Positions 36,872 through 42,644 of a stretch of DNA of 42,644 nucleotides are shown here, piece after piece. How positions within the stretch are numbered: the stretch's first letter is position 1; each line of letters opens with the position of its first letter. The DNA is from Actinomycetota bacterium (lineage in GTDB: Bacteria; Actinomycetota; Actinomycetes; S36-B12; UBA5976): positions 1 to 42,644 of the forward strand of contig JAQCGN010000003.1 in NCBI GenBank assembly GCA_027730605.1, read 5' to 3'. Both the position numbers and the translations under genes were made by a program. The notes beneath the pieces were generated by a model, which searched no databases, was not told the origin of the DNA, and saw only the letters and a list, made by a program, of their open reading frames with translations.

Positions 36872-38362
36872 TCAGTATCCAGCCATTGATAACAACTCAT
36901 TGGAACTAAACGCAAACACGTTTAAGTCCAGCCCGCCTCGTGGAATTCCATATCGGGGACCGTCTCCTCGGTCGGTGTATTGCCAGAAAGTCCAATTCAA
37001 ATCACATGCTGAAGAACTCCACACAGTTCTAGAACATCCACCAGAAGGAGTTGAGGCCGGATTTGAGGTTTGCGAATAATTTGCTACCCACAAATAATTA
37101 TTTGCTAAAGAAGAATTTGTTAAATAGGACCTTATAAAATTAAGGTTTGAATAAATAATTGGAGTCTTTCCGGTTCGTTCTTTAACTCTGGCAGTAAATC
37201 CTAAAGAAAAATTAGTAACAACTGCAGCACTTGTCCCAGATGGTCTAGAGAAAGATTCGACATCTAACACAATTGGTAGAACTCCGGGAACTAATCCTCC
37301 TAAAGAAATCAAATGATCAATTGGTAAATCTGCTTGTTGCTGTCCGACACTAAATGCTGCATCAGCACTTATCCCCCGAGGAATTAGTGCTGCATGATAA
37401 ATACCAGTTAATAATCCTGCTTCTCTTGCCGCGGGAAAATCAATAGATGACCAATATTTTGCAGGAGCAGCACCTAAGGGATGAGAATCTGTTCCTTTAA
37501 CAAAAATAAATCTCACACCAGCGTCATACATTTTTATGAAATTAATTGGTTGATTTCCAGAATGTTGCCAACGAGATATATCTGAACCAAGAATTCGATC
37601 TCCTGGACCAACTCTGGCAGAAGGATTTGCTCTATTTCTAGCTAAACCAGCTAAAACAAGTTTTTTAAGGATTGCTTCTTGGGCTGCCACGATTTTCTTT
37701 ATTTTTTCTGCTTCTTCAGCAGCTTTTGCTCGAACATTAGTTAACTCAACAACAATCTCAGCAGATCTAGCTTTTTTCTCCGAAATATCTTTTTCTCGGA
37801 CCTCTAATTCTTTTTCCTTAATTACAAGAGCAGCTTTATCGTCGTTTAATTCTTTAATTATTTTGCTGCTATTAGTTAAAAGTGCTTGCAATGAAGCAAA
37901 AGTTGCTAAGGCCTCATTTGAATCCGCGGAGGACAATATTGCTTCCACTAAGTAAAGTTCTTGTTGAGTGCCATCAATAAAGGTGGCTCGAACTAAATCA
38001 TCAATTTGGGCTTGGACCCTGCTGATCTCAGCTGTAAGTGCATTTATTTCAGAAATGATTTGATCACGTTGTCTTTGGGCTTCTTCTAATTCGGCCCTGA
38101 TTTTCTTATCTTCAGCAACTGCTGCGTTTAGTTCGTCTGTAGTTTTTTTCAATACTTCTTGAGCTGCAGCTAGTTCTTTTTTGGTGGCAGCAACTTCTGC
38201 TCGAGCGTTATCAATTTCGGCATCACGGGGGAAAGAAACACCGGTGGCCGTGGTGGTGTGGGTGAAGGCAACGACCAAGAAAATGATGAAAACTTGTTTG
38301 AGCAATCGAATTTTTAGTCCCACCCTTAACACTATGCCACATCCGACTTTTAATGTTTGCAT
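36872..38362 (-). CDS. Secreted coiled-coil protein with GH25 lysozyme domain
   Basis: A 496-residue exported protein. After a hydrophobic signal (QVFIIFLVVAFTHTTTATG) comes a long coiled coil at residues 50-225, rich in Ala, Glu and Lys, resembling the regulatory N-terminus of PcsB/RipC-type hydrolases. A GH25 muramidase domain starts near residue 260 with GSDISRWQHSG and includes VKGTDSHP and the catalytic LDVES (D-x-E) near 363. Two Cys in the last third may pair. GH25 cuts the MurNAc-GlcNAc bond. The start is uncertain: ATG at 38362, or GTG at 38323 giving MGLKIRLLKQVF. Confidence 0.86.
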   Translation of the reverse strand: MQTLKVGCGIVLRVGLKIRLLKQVFIIFLVVAFTHTTTATGVSFPRDAEIDNARAEVAATKKELAAAQEVLKKTTDELNAAVAEDKKIRAELEEAQRQRDQIISEINALTAEISRVQAQIDDLVRATFIDGTQQELYLVEAILSSADSNEALATFASLQALLTNSSKIIKELNDDKAALVIKEKELEVREKDISEKKARSAEIVVELTNVRAKAAEEAEKIKKIVAAQEAILKKLVLAGLARNRANPSARVGPGDRILGSDISRWQHSGNQPINFIKMYDAGVRFIFVKGTDSHPLGAAPAKYWSSIDFPAAREAGLLTGIYHAALIPRGISADAAFSVGQQQADLPIDHLISLGGLVPGVLPIVLDVESFSRPSGTSAAVVTNFSLGFTARVKERTGKTPIIYSNLNFIRSYLTNSSLANNYLWVANYSQTSNPASTPSGGCSRTVWSSSACDLNWTFWQYTDRGDGPRYGIPRGGLDLNVFAFSSNELLSMAGY

Positions 38363-38422
38363 GTTGAATTTGTGGGAAATCTTTCATTTTCATGCCAAGA
38401 TATATATGAAAGCATTACTGAT

Positions 38423-38429
38423 GAAGGAG
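38423..38429 (+). promoter_or_regulatory. Ribosome binding site of the 37-residue basic protein
   Basis: GAAGGAG lies 6 bases before ATG at 38436. This is a strong signal and supports translation of the short frame. Confidence 0.6.
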
Positions 38430-38435
38430 TGTTAA

Positions 38436-38549
38436 ATGGGTGAAAAATCCAAAGGCCAGGTAAATAAGAAGAAGCCTGCTGCCAAATCATTGAAAGAAAA
38501 AAGAGCAGCTAAACAAGAAAAGAAAGCTAATAAGCAAAATCAGGGATAA
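38436..38549 (+). CDS. Small Lys/Ala-rich basic protein (37 residues)
   Basis: Too short for the ORF track. It reads MGEKSKGQVNKKKPAAKS... and ends KKANKQNQG. About one third of the residues are lysine, with an Ala-Lys-Glu pattern that should be helical or disordered, and there is no cysteine or membrane segment. Similar tiny basic proteins with a KKPAAKSLKEKRAAK-like core are common in actinobacteria and unnamed (from memory). A good ribosome binding site supports it. It is divergent from the GH25 gene, and its stop is only 7 bases from the M23 gene stop on the other strand. Function is unknown; nucleic-acid binding is only a guess. Confidence 0.72.
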   Translation: MGEKSKGQVNKKKPAAKSLKEKRAAKQEKKANKQNQG

Positions 38550-38556
38550 ATTTTAA

Positions 38557-39486
38557 TTATTTTTCAACTGCAACTGGTTCTGCTGCTGGTGTAGCAGGAT
38601 CGGTTGCTGCTGGTGCAGGATCTACTTTCCACGCTCTTCTTTGTAGCCATGTGACAGGGTTTATTTTCTCGTCTTTAGAATTGTGTGTTTCAAAGTGAAG
38701 ATGTGATCCTGTGGTGTGACCTGAAGCGCCAACTAAACCAATCTTGTCTCCAACTTCTAGCACTTGACCTTTTTTAGCAATTCTTTTTGACATGTGTGCA
38801 TACCAAGATGTTGTGCCATCAGCATGTTTCAAAATAATTAAGCGACCGTAAGCATGTTGCCATCCAGCAAAAGTAACTTTTCCTGGAACAACTGCTTTAA
38901 TAACAGTTCCTCTAGGTGCACGAATATCAATACCAGCGTGTCTTCGCCCAGCCCAACGTCTTCCTTTTTGGTTGTAAACTGCAGATATTTCACCAACTAC
39001 CGGCATTCGATAAGGCAAAGATCTACTTGAAGTACCGCGAGCAGGTTGCTTGCCACGTTGACCTTCAGGAATTACGGTTGCTACTTGTTCAGGATTAAGT
39101 TGTGCGATAACTTCTTCAGAGGTTGCTTCGTCATATTCTTTTTCAGATTTATTGGCAGCTCTTTCTGATTCCAAAGAAATAAAAATTTCGTTCCAACCAA
39201 TTGGTCCAACTGATGTGCCATCTTCACTGTCACCGTTTTCGGCATAAAATCTTTTGACCGCCCGAGTTGTTGCTGGTCCGTATTTTCCATTTGCCACTGG
39301 AATGTCATAACCAAGTTCAATGAAAGCTTGTTGCATTTTTTTAACAGCTTTGTTTTCGACTCCGGTTCGAAGGGCGGAAGCACCCGGATAGTCAGGAATC
39401 CCCTCGGCATAAGCCGGAGGAACTGAGATTGTGCTGGCCAGAAGTCCCGTAATAGTCAGGGTAACCAGGCGTCTTGGAAGGCGCAT
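38557..39486 (-). CDS. Secreted M23 metallo-endopeptidase with peptidoglycan-binding domain
   Basis: About 309 residues from the ATG at 39486, which begins a classic signal peptide (MRLPRRLVTLTITGLLAS...PPAYA). The ORF track adds 16 codons that I consider untranslated. A PG_binding_1-like domain follows (VKKMQQAFIELGYDIPVANGKYGPATTRAVKRF), then a linker, then the M23 domain with RHAGIDIRAPRG (H-x3-D), SWYAHM and SHLHFETH (HxH), so all zinc ligands are present. It ends in an Ala/Pro tail. It should cut peptide cross-links in the cell wall. It lies downstream of the secreted unknown gene and near the GH25 gene. Confidence 0.93.
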   Translation of the reverse strand: MRLPRRLVTLTITGLLASTISVPPAYAEGIPDYPGASALRTGVENKAVKKMQQAFIELGYDIPVANGKYGPATTRAVKRFYAENGDSEDGTSVGPIGWNEIFISLESERAANKSEKEYDEATSEEVIAQLNPEQVATVIPEGQRGKQPARGTSSRSLPYRMPVVGEISAVYNQKGRRWAGRRHAGIDIRAPRGTVIKAVVPGKVTFAGWQHAYGRLIILKHADGTTSWYAHMSKRIAKKGQVLEVGDKIGLVGASGHTTGSHLHFETHNSKDEKINPVTWLQRRAWKVDPAPAATDPATPAAEPVAVEK

Positions 39487-39494
39487 AGTAAAAG

Positions 39495-39500
39495 ACCCTA
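39495..39500 (-). promoter_or_regulatory. Possible leaderless -10 box for the M23 gene
   Basis: TAGGGT lies 8 bases before the ATG at 39486, and no close Shine-Dalgarno sequence is present. No good -35 box is visible at the usual distance. It supports the ATG at 39486 over the longer ORF start. Confidence 0.3.
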
Positions 39501-39503
39501 CCA

Positions 39504-39541
39504 ATAAACCGCTGTTTATGGGCATCCAAGGCACGCTTGGA
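39504..39541 (-). repeat. Two adjacent perfect 6-bp hairpins before the M23 gene
   Basis: Plus-strand coordinates: ATAAAC-CGCT-GTTTAT (39504-39519) and TCCAAG-GCACG-CTTGGA (39525-39541), separated by 5 bases, in the 63-base gap between the unknown secreted gene and the M23 gene. They have no T run, so a terminator is not clear. They may be an operator or a leader structure. Confidence 0.5.
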
Positions 39542-39549
39542 GTGGAAAA

Positions 39550-40398
39550 CTAGGGTTTGATGCTTACCTCGAGGCGATTTGAGTCATCATCTGCACAGCC
39601 ATTGCTCATTGGTACCTCAAGTACACCTTTAACCCCTTTTAGTACCACTGCTCCTGCAGAAACGATTGCGGTAACGTGCACACTTTGACCTGTTTCAAAG
39701 CAACCTACGGGTGAAGAGGTTGTGGAATAAAGTTTTTTGTCAGGTGACTGATATTTACCTGTGGTCGCTATCAAAGATTTCGTGTTATTCCCACCAGCAA
39801 CATTGGTAACAACTAGTTGCATGATCCATCGCCCTAGAGAATCTTGATAAACGGTGCCAGAGTCAATTTGGACACCTTTGCCCCAATAAACAGCCTTAAT
39901 GTCATTGGCATATTGCCATGTGGTTTTTGGTAAAGCCATCACACGAGAAGAAATATTTACTTTACTTCCCCCGCTGGAGGTAATTGACCAAGAAGTAATT
40001 TTTCCTGATTTGTTGAATTTAAAATTTGTGTAAGTTCCAGAAAAACCCGGTGCAGCAGTGGTAAGAACTACTTTGCCATTTGTTATTTTGGCACTACCTG
40101 GTGCGGCATTAGCAGGAATGTTTCCCAAAGGTCTTCCCACAGTAGATATCGATCTCATATATTTTTCTGTCGAATAATAGTTTTGAATCATTTCCACAGC
40201 TAGATTGGCTGAACCTGCAAGGTGTTTGCGGGAAATCTTTATGGAATCAGGATTACTCGAGGCAACTGCCTTAAAAACTGCAGAAACTTTTGCTTGTTGT
40301 GCTTTTGTTAAGCCTGTTGCTCCTTGCGCTGGGGTCAAACCAGATACGACAAGTAGCGAGGTCAAAAGAAGCGAAGTCACTTTTAGGTGTTTGATCAT
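39550..40398 (-). CDS. Secreted protein of unknown function
   Basis: I do not recognise this family. The 282-residue protein has a clear signal peptide (MIKHLKVTSLLLTSLLVVSGLTPAQGA), then a helical part (residues 30-80) and a Ser/Thr/Gly-rich beta-type region. Two cysteines in the last 55 residues (VGCFETG and NGCADDD) could form a disulphide. There is no lipobox, membrane anchor or catalytic motif that I can name. It reads toward the M23 gene and is divergent from the RibD-C gene. An envelope or substrate-binding role is possible but unsupported. Confidence 0.8.
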   Translation of the reverse strand: MIKHLKVTSLLLTSLLVVSGLTPAQGATGLTKAQQAKVSAVFKAVASSNPDSIKISRKHLAGSANLAVEMIQNYYSTEKYMRSISTVGRPLGNIPANAAPGSAKITNGKVVLTTAAPGFSGTYTNFKFNKSGKITSWSITSSGGSKVNISSRVMALPKTTWQYANDIKAVYWGKGVQIDSGTVYQDSLGRWIMQLVVTNVAGGNNTKSLIATTGKYQSPDKKLYSTTSSPVGCFETGQSVHVTAIVSAGAVVLKGVKGVLEVPMSNGCADDDSNRLEVSIKP

Positions 40399-40405
40399 GA
40401 TAAAG

Positions 40406-40435
40406 ATGTTACTCCCGTGGTTTAGACTTTGCCAA
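40406..40435 (-). promoter_or_regulatory. Leaderless promoter for the secreted unknown gene
   Basis: On the minus strand: TTGGCA (40435-40430), 18 bases, TAACAT (40411-40406), then 7 bases to the ATG at 40398. Transcription should begin at or next to the ATG, and no ribosome binding site is present at the usual distance. Confidence 0.5.
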
Positions 40436-40498
40436 GAAGCACCACCTAATCAGATGCATTAGATTTATTCTTACTTGAGAGGAACTATCCCCAGATTT

Positions 40499-41245
40499 AT
40501 GCTAAAAATAGCCCCCTTACCTGAGAAAGTCATATCTGATTTAGAAATATTTCAGTTCTACCCATGGCCAAATAAGCCATGGATCAGAGCCAGCATGATC
40601 CAAACACTTGATGGGAACATAAAAGATCAAAATGATGCAACAGAACTAATCAGCACCGATTCTGACAAACAAATTTTTAGACTGTTAAGACAACTTAGTG
40701 AAGTAATTTTGGTTGGTTCAATTACTGCTCAATCTGCTCCTTATTTAAACATTAAAATAAACACCTCAAATCAAGAGTTAAGAAAAAAATTACGATTACC
40801 AAAAAAACCAAGATTGGCAGTAGTTTCAAATAGATTAAATTTTACCAAAGACTGGTTAAAATCAAGAGTTGATGAAGAACAACCTTTGATTTACACCCAT
40901 CAAGGTAATGAATTAAATATTGAACCATTTCTTGGTTTAGCAGAATTTGTTTTTTGTGGCCAAAAAGAAGTTGATCTAAAAAGTGTTAAGCAAGATCTAG
41001 TCAGAAGAGCTTATAAAAGAATATTGTGTGAAGGTGGACCTACTTTGTTGAATGGTTTATTGCAAGCAAATCTATTAGATGAGATAGATTTATCAATTGT
41101 GGCAAAATTATCGCAGAATTCGAAAATCACAAACATAGTTTCAGATGCTAACCTTAAAGTCCCAATTAATTTCAAAACAATTCATGTTTTGCATGAAAAT
41201 CAAACTGTTTTTTTAAGATACTTAACCGAAGGACATAAATTTTAA
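40499..41245 (+). CDS. Pyrimidine reductase-family protein (RibD C-terminal domain)
   Basis: About 248 residues of the RibD_C/dihydrofolate-reductase-like fold. Family blocks are PWIRASMIQTLDGNI near residue 32, STDSDKQIFRLLRQLSEVILVGSITAQSA near 52, and CEGGPTLLNGLL near 180 (the NADPH-binding GGxxL part). In actinobacteria this stand-alone form is usually labelled pyrimidine reductase; it may reduce the riboflavin intermediate or another pterin-like substrate. The deaminase half of RibD is absent. The ORF track begins at a TTG (40475). I prefer ATG at 40499, though neither has a well-placed ribosome binding site. It overlaps msrB by one base. Confidence 0.82.
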   Translation: MLKIAPLPEKVISDLEIFQFYPWPNKPWIRASMIQTLDGNIKDQNDATELISTDSDKQIFRLLRQLSEVILVGSITAQSAPYLNIKINTSNQELRKKLRLPKKPRLAVVSNRLNFTKDWLKSRVDEEQPLIYTHQGNELNIEPFLGLAEFVFCGQKEVDLKSVKQDLVRRAYKRILCEGGPTLLNGLLQANLLDEIDLSIVAKLSQNSKITNIVSDANLKVPINFKTIHVLHENQTVFLRYLTEGHKF

Positions 41246-41676
41246 TGGGTGAAAATATTTCAGATTTAAAACCAGATGGAAGCAACTACCCAATTCAAAA
41301 AAGTGATGCGCAATGGAAACAAGAATTATCTGATTTCGAGTATCACGTTTTAAGACAAGCTGGTACTGAACCTGCGTGGAGTGGAGAAATTGAGACTGGT
41401 GAAAATCTGGTTTATGTCTGCCGGGGTTGTGAAGCTCAATTATTTACCACAAAAGAAAAGTTTGATTCTCGTTGTGGATGGCCATCTTTTTGGTCACCAC
41501 TAGCAAAAGATGCAATCATCGAATTACCTGATTACTCCATGGGTCGATTAAGAGTTGAAGTTCGTTGTGCAAATTGTGGATCTCATTTGGGACATGTGTT
41601 TGAGGGAGAGGGTTTTGATACCCCCACTGATTTGCGCTATTGCATAAACGCAGTTTGTTTAAAACCTGCACAATAA
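41245..41676 (+). CDS. msrB: Peptide-methionine (R)-S-oxide reductase
   Basis: Repairs oxidised methionine (R form). The 143-residue protein has YHVLRQAGTEPAWSGE near residue 32, zinc-site pairs CRGC and CANCG, the SRCGWPSFW block near 75 with the likely resolving cysteine, GSHLGHVFEGEG near 112, and the catalytic Cys in LRYCINAVCL near 130. The last block has Ala-Val where many members have Ser/Gly-Ala. The ATG shares a base with the reductase stop (TAATG), so the two are coupled. Confidence 0.96.
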   Translation: MGENISDLKPDGSNYPIQKSDAQWKQELSDFEYHVLRQAGTEPAWSGEIETGENLVYVCRGCEAQLFTTKEKFDSRCGWPSFWSPLAKDAIIELPDYSMGRLRVEVRCANCGSHLGHVFEGEGFDTPTDLRYCINAVCLKPAQ

Positions 41677-41726
41677 ATCCCCATCCCAATTCGGCGTTTC
41701 ATCACTTCAGTCACACCAGTAACACA

Positions 41727-41732
41727 TAAAGT
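41727..41732 (+). promoter_or_regulatory. Possible leaderless -10 box for the DUF3000 gene
   Basis: TAAAGT lies 7 bases before the GTG at 41740. There is no ribosome binding site in between and no convincing -35. It is the same arrangement as at 40406. Confidence 0.35.
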
Positions 41733-41739
41733 TAGGCAA

Positions 41740-42291
41740 GTGAAATTCGAAAATCCTCAATTTGAACAACTTGTCACCTCACTTCGAAGTGCTCCTTTCA
41801 GACCAGAAATCACAACTGAAGAAGTACCAGCACCAATGAGACTTGCTCCTTATTCACTTGCCATTGCTGCTGAAGTTTTGGAAGGTGAAAACGATTTAAG
41901 CAACGGTCGATTAGTTTTACTTTTTGATCCACAAGCTGTTCCTGCTTGGAATGGCACAACCAGATTAGTTACTTTCACTAAAGCTCGCGTAGAAGCAGAT
42001 TTAGCAAGTGATCCCCTGCTCACCCAAGTTGGTTGGACTTGGTTACTTGATTGTTTTTCCCAAAGAGGAATAAAAGCAGCTGAACTTTCTGGCACTGTGA
42101 CTAGAACTTCTTCAGATTCTTATGGCGAACTTAATTCTCATGCCCTGGAAGGAACAATCGAGATAAGAGCTTCTTGGACTGTTCCTGATCAAATTGAATT
42201 ACACGTTGCCGCTTGGGGAGATTTGCTCTGTCAAGCAGCAGGCTTACAACCTCTACCTCCAGGAATAACCCGTATCAAAAAAACCCATTAA
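41740..42291 (+). CDS. DUF3000 family protein
   Basis: A 183-residue soluble protein of the actinobacterial DUF3000 family. It has an N-terminal FRPEITTEEVPAPMRLAPYSLAIAAEV block (residues 21-47), GRLVLLFDPQAVPAWNGTTRLV near 56, GWTWLLDCF near 98, and a C-terminal SWTVPDQIELHVAAWGDLLCQAAGLQPLPPG near 149. Its function is not known. In other actinobacteria it usually precedes an HRDC/RNase D-like gene; what follows here does not look like one. The start is GTG. Confidence 0.9.
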   Translation: MKFENPQFEQLVTSLRSAPFRPEITTEEVPAPMRLAPYSLAIAAEVLEGENDLSNGRLVLLFDPQAVPAWNGTTRLVTFTKARVEADLASDPLLTQVGWTWLLDCFSQRGIKAAELSGTVTRTSSDSYGELNSHALEGTIEIRASWTVPDQIELHVAAWGDLLCQAAGLQPLPPGITRIKKTH

Positions 42292-42451
42292 ATTGGGAAC
42301 AATTTAGTATCAGTTTTTCGTCTCAATTTTTAACTTGAAGAAAAACCTAACCACCTTAGTCACAGGTGATACAAAACAGTCTCAAAAATTTTTAGAAATA
42401 TTAAAATAAGTTGGCACCACTCATTGGAAACATGTTACAACTGCAAACCAA

Positions 42452-42644
42452 ATGAGACTTCATTTCAGAAAAAATGGAACACCAAGCATCTCACTTCTTG
42501 ATGAAAGAATTGGAGCTGAATGGGGTGTTAATTTAGCGCAAGAATTACGAATAGCTGGGTGTTCAAATATTGTGCTTTTTAACAAAAAATCTGATCCAAA
42601 TTCGATACTTAAAATACTAAAAAAAGATACCAGATGTCTTGTGT
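42452..42644 (+). CDS. Unrecognised open frame running off the window end
   Basis: From ATG at 42452 the frame stays open for 64 codons to the edge (MRLHFRKNGTPSISLLDERIG...). I do not recognise it and it has no ribosome binding site. The same frame is open upstream from 42308 to a TAA at 42407-42409, with a possible TTG start at 42335. So either the gene starts late, or an older reading frame has been broken by the TAA. The rest of the 353-base stretch after DUF3000 holds nothing else that I can identify. Confidence 0.4.
   Translation, partial: MRLHFRKNGTPSISLLDERIGAEWGVNLAQELRIAGCSNIVLFNKKSDPNSILKILKKDTRCLV

Noticed and set aside
39487-39549. c-di-AMP (ydaO-type) riboswitch before the M23 gene
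   Set aside because: The gap is only 63 bases, far shorter than that riboswitch class, and none of its conserved elements is seen.
1-42644. CRISPR array, insertion sequence, toxin-antitoxin or defence island
   Set aside because: No regularly spaced repeats, transposase motifs or defence-type proteins were found on reading; almost every base is assigned to housekeeping genes.

Overview
The window looks like a stretch of core chromosome from a streamlined, low-GC actinobacterium, most likely a freshwater acI/Nanopelagicales-type organism. The gene order is classically actinobacterial and includes PimA, a PatA-type acyltransferase, phosphatidylinositol-phosphate synthase, DUF3000, DUF349, TIGR02611, PdxS/PdxT and a RFKD-type Rel. 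The DNA is AT-rich, intergenic gaps are very short, many genes overlap by 1-4 bases, and GTG/TTG starts are common. I assigned the lineage by pattern recognition, not by a search.

Bases 1-31918 are almost all on the minus strand, so they read from high to low coordinates. The first unit runs pabB, a TIGR02611 membrane protein, a formyltransferase-like gene, thrS, a HIT hydrolase, pgsA (PIP synthase), patA-like, pimA and a LemA-like membrane protein. It joins one-carbon/folate supply, translation and phosphatidylinositol-mannoside synthesis. The next unit is pdxS-pdxT-yebC-ruvC-ruvA-ruvB-secD-secF-rel: PLP synthesis, Holliday-junction processing, protein export and the stringent response. It starts from a recognisable promoter in front of pdxS. 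A small plus-strand pair, a membrane-anchored cyclophilin and a DUF349 protein, converges on rel with overlapping stop codons. The minus strand continues with an MBL hydrolase, hisS, aspS, rarA, alaS, ruvX, mltG, aroE, a short prepilin peptidase, aroC and a truncated aroK. From memory, this order matches the Mycobacterium tuberculosis segment from thrS to aroK with the non-core genes removed. yajC and apt, which usually sit here in actinobacteria, are missing from their usual positions.

Bases 32018-32297 hold tRNA-Gly(GCC), tRNA-Cys(GCA) and tRNA-Val(GAC), none with an encoded CCA. A perfect 13-bp AT hairpin separates the first two. Bases 32363-36820 are metabolic: a textbook NAD-dependent formate dehydrogenase with its own promoter and strong ribosome binding site, the tRNA-hydroxylating rhodanese TrhO, and a minus-strand pair made of a class I/II aminotransferase and a glyoxylate/hydroxypyruvate-type reductase. 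Bases 36872-40398 are an envelope region: a secreted coiled-coil/GH25 lysozyme fusion, a 37-residue basic protein missing from the ORF track, a secreted M23 endopeptidase with a peptidoglycan-binding domain, and an unrecognised secreted protein with a probable leaderless promoter. Bases 40499-42291 carry a RibD-C reductase, msrB and DUF3000. The last 353 bases hold only an unrecognised open frame that runs off the end.

I see no mobile element, phage, CRISPR array or defence system. The best candidates for something new are the noncoding structures (the tRNA spacer hairpin, the pdxS operator-like repeat, the paired hairpins before the M23 gene), the one-carbon neighbourhood around the tRNA cluster, the GH25 fusion and the missing yajC.
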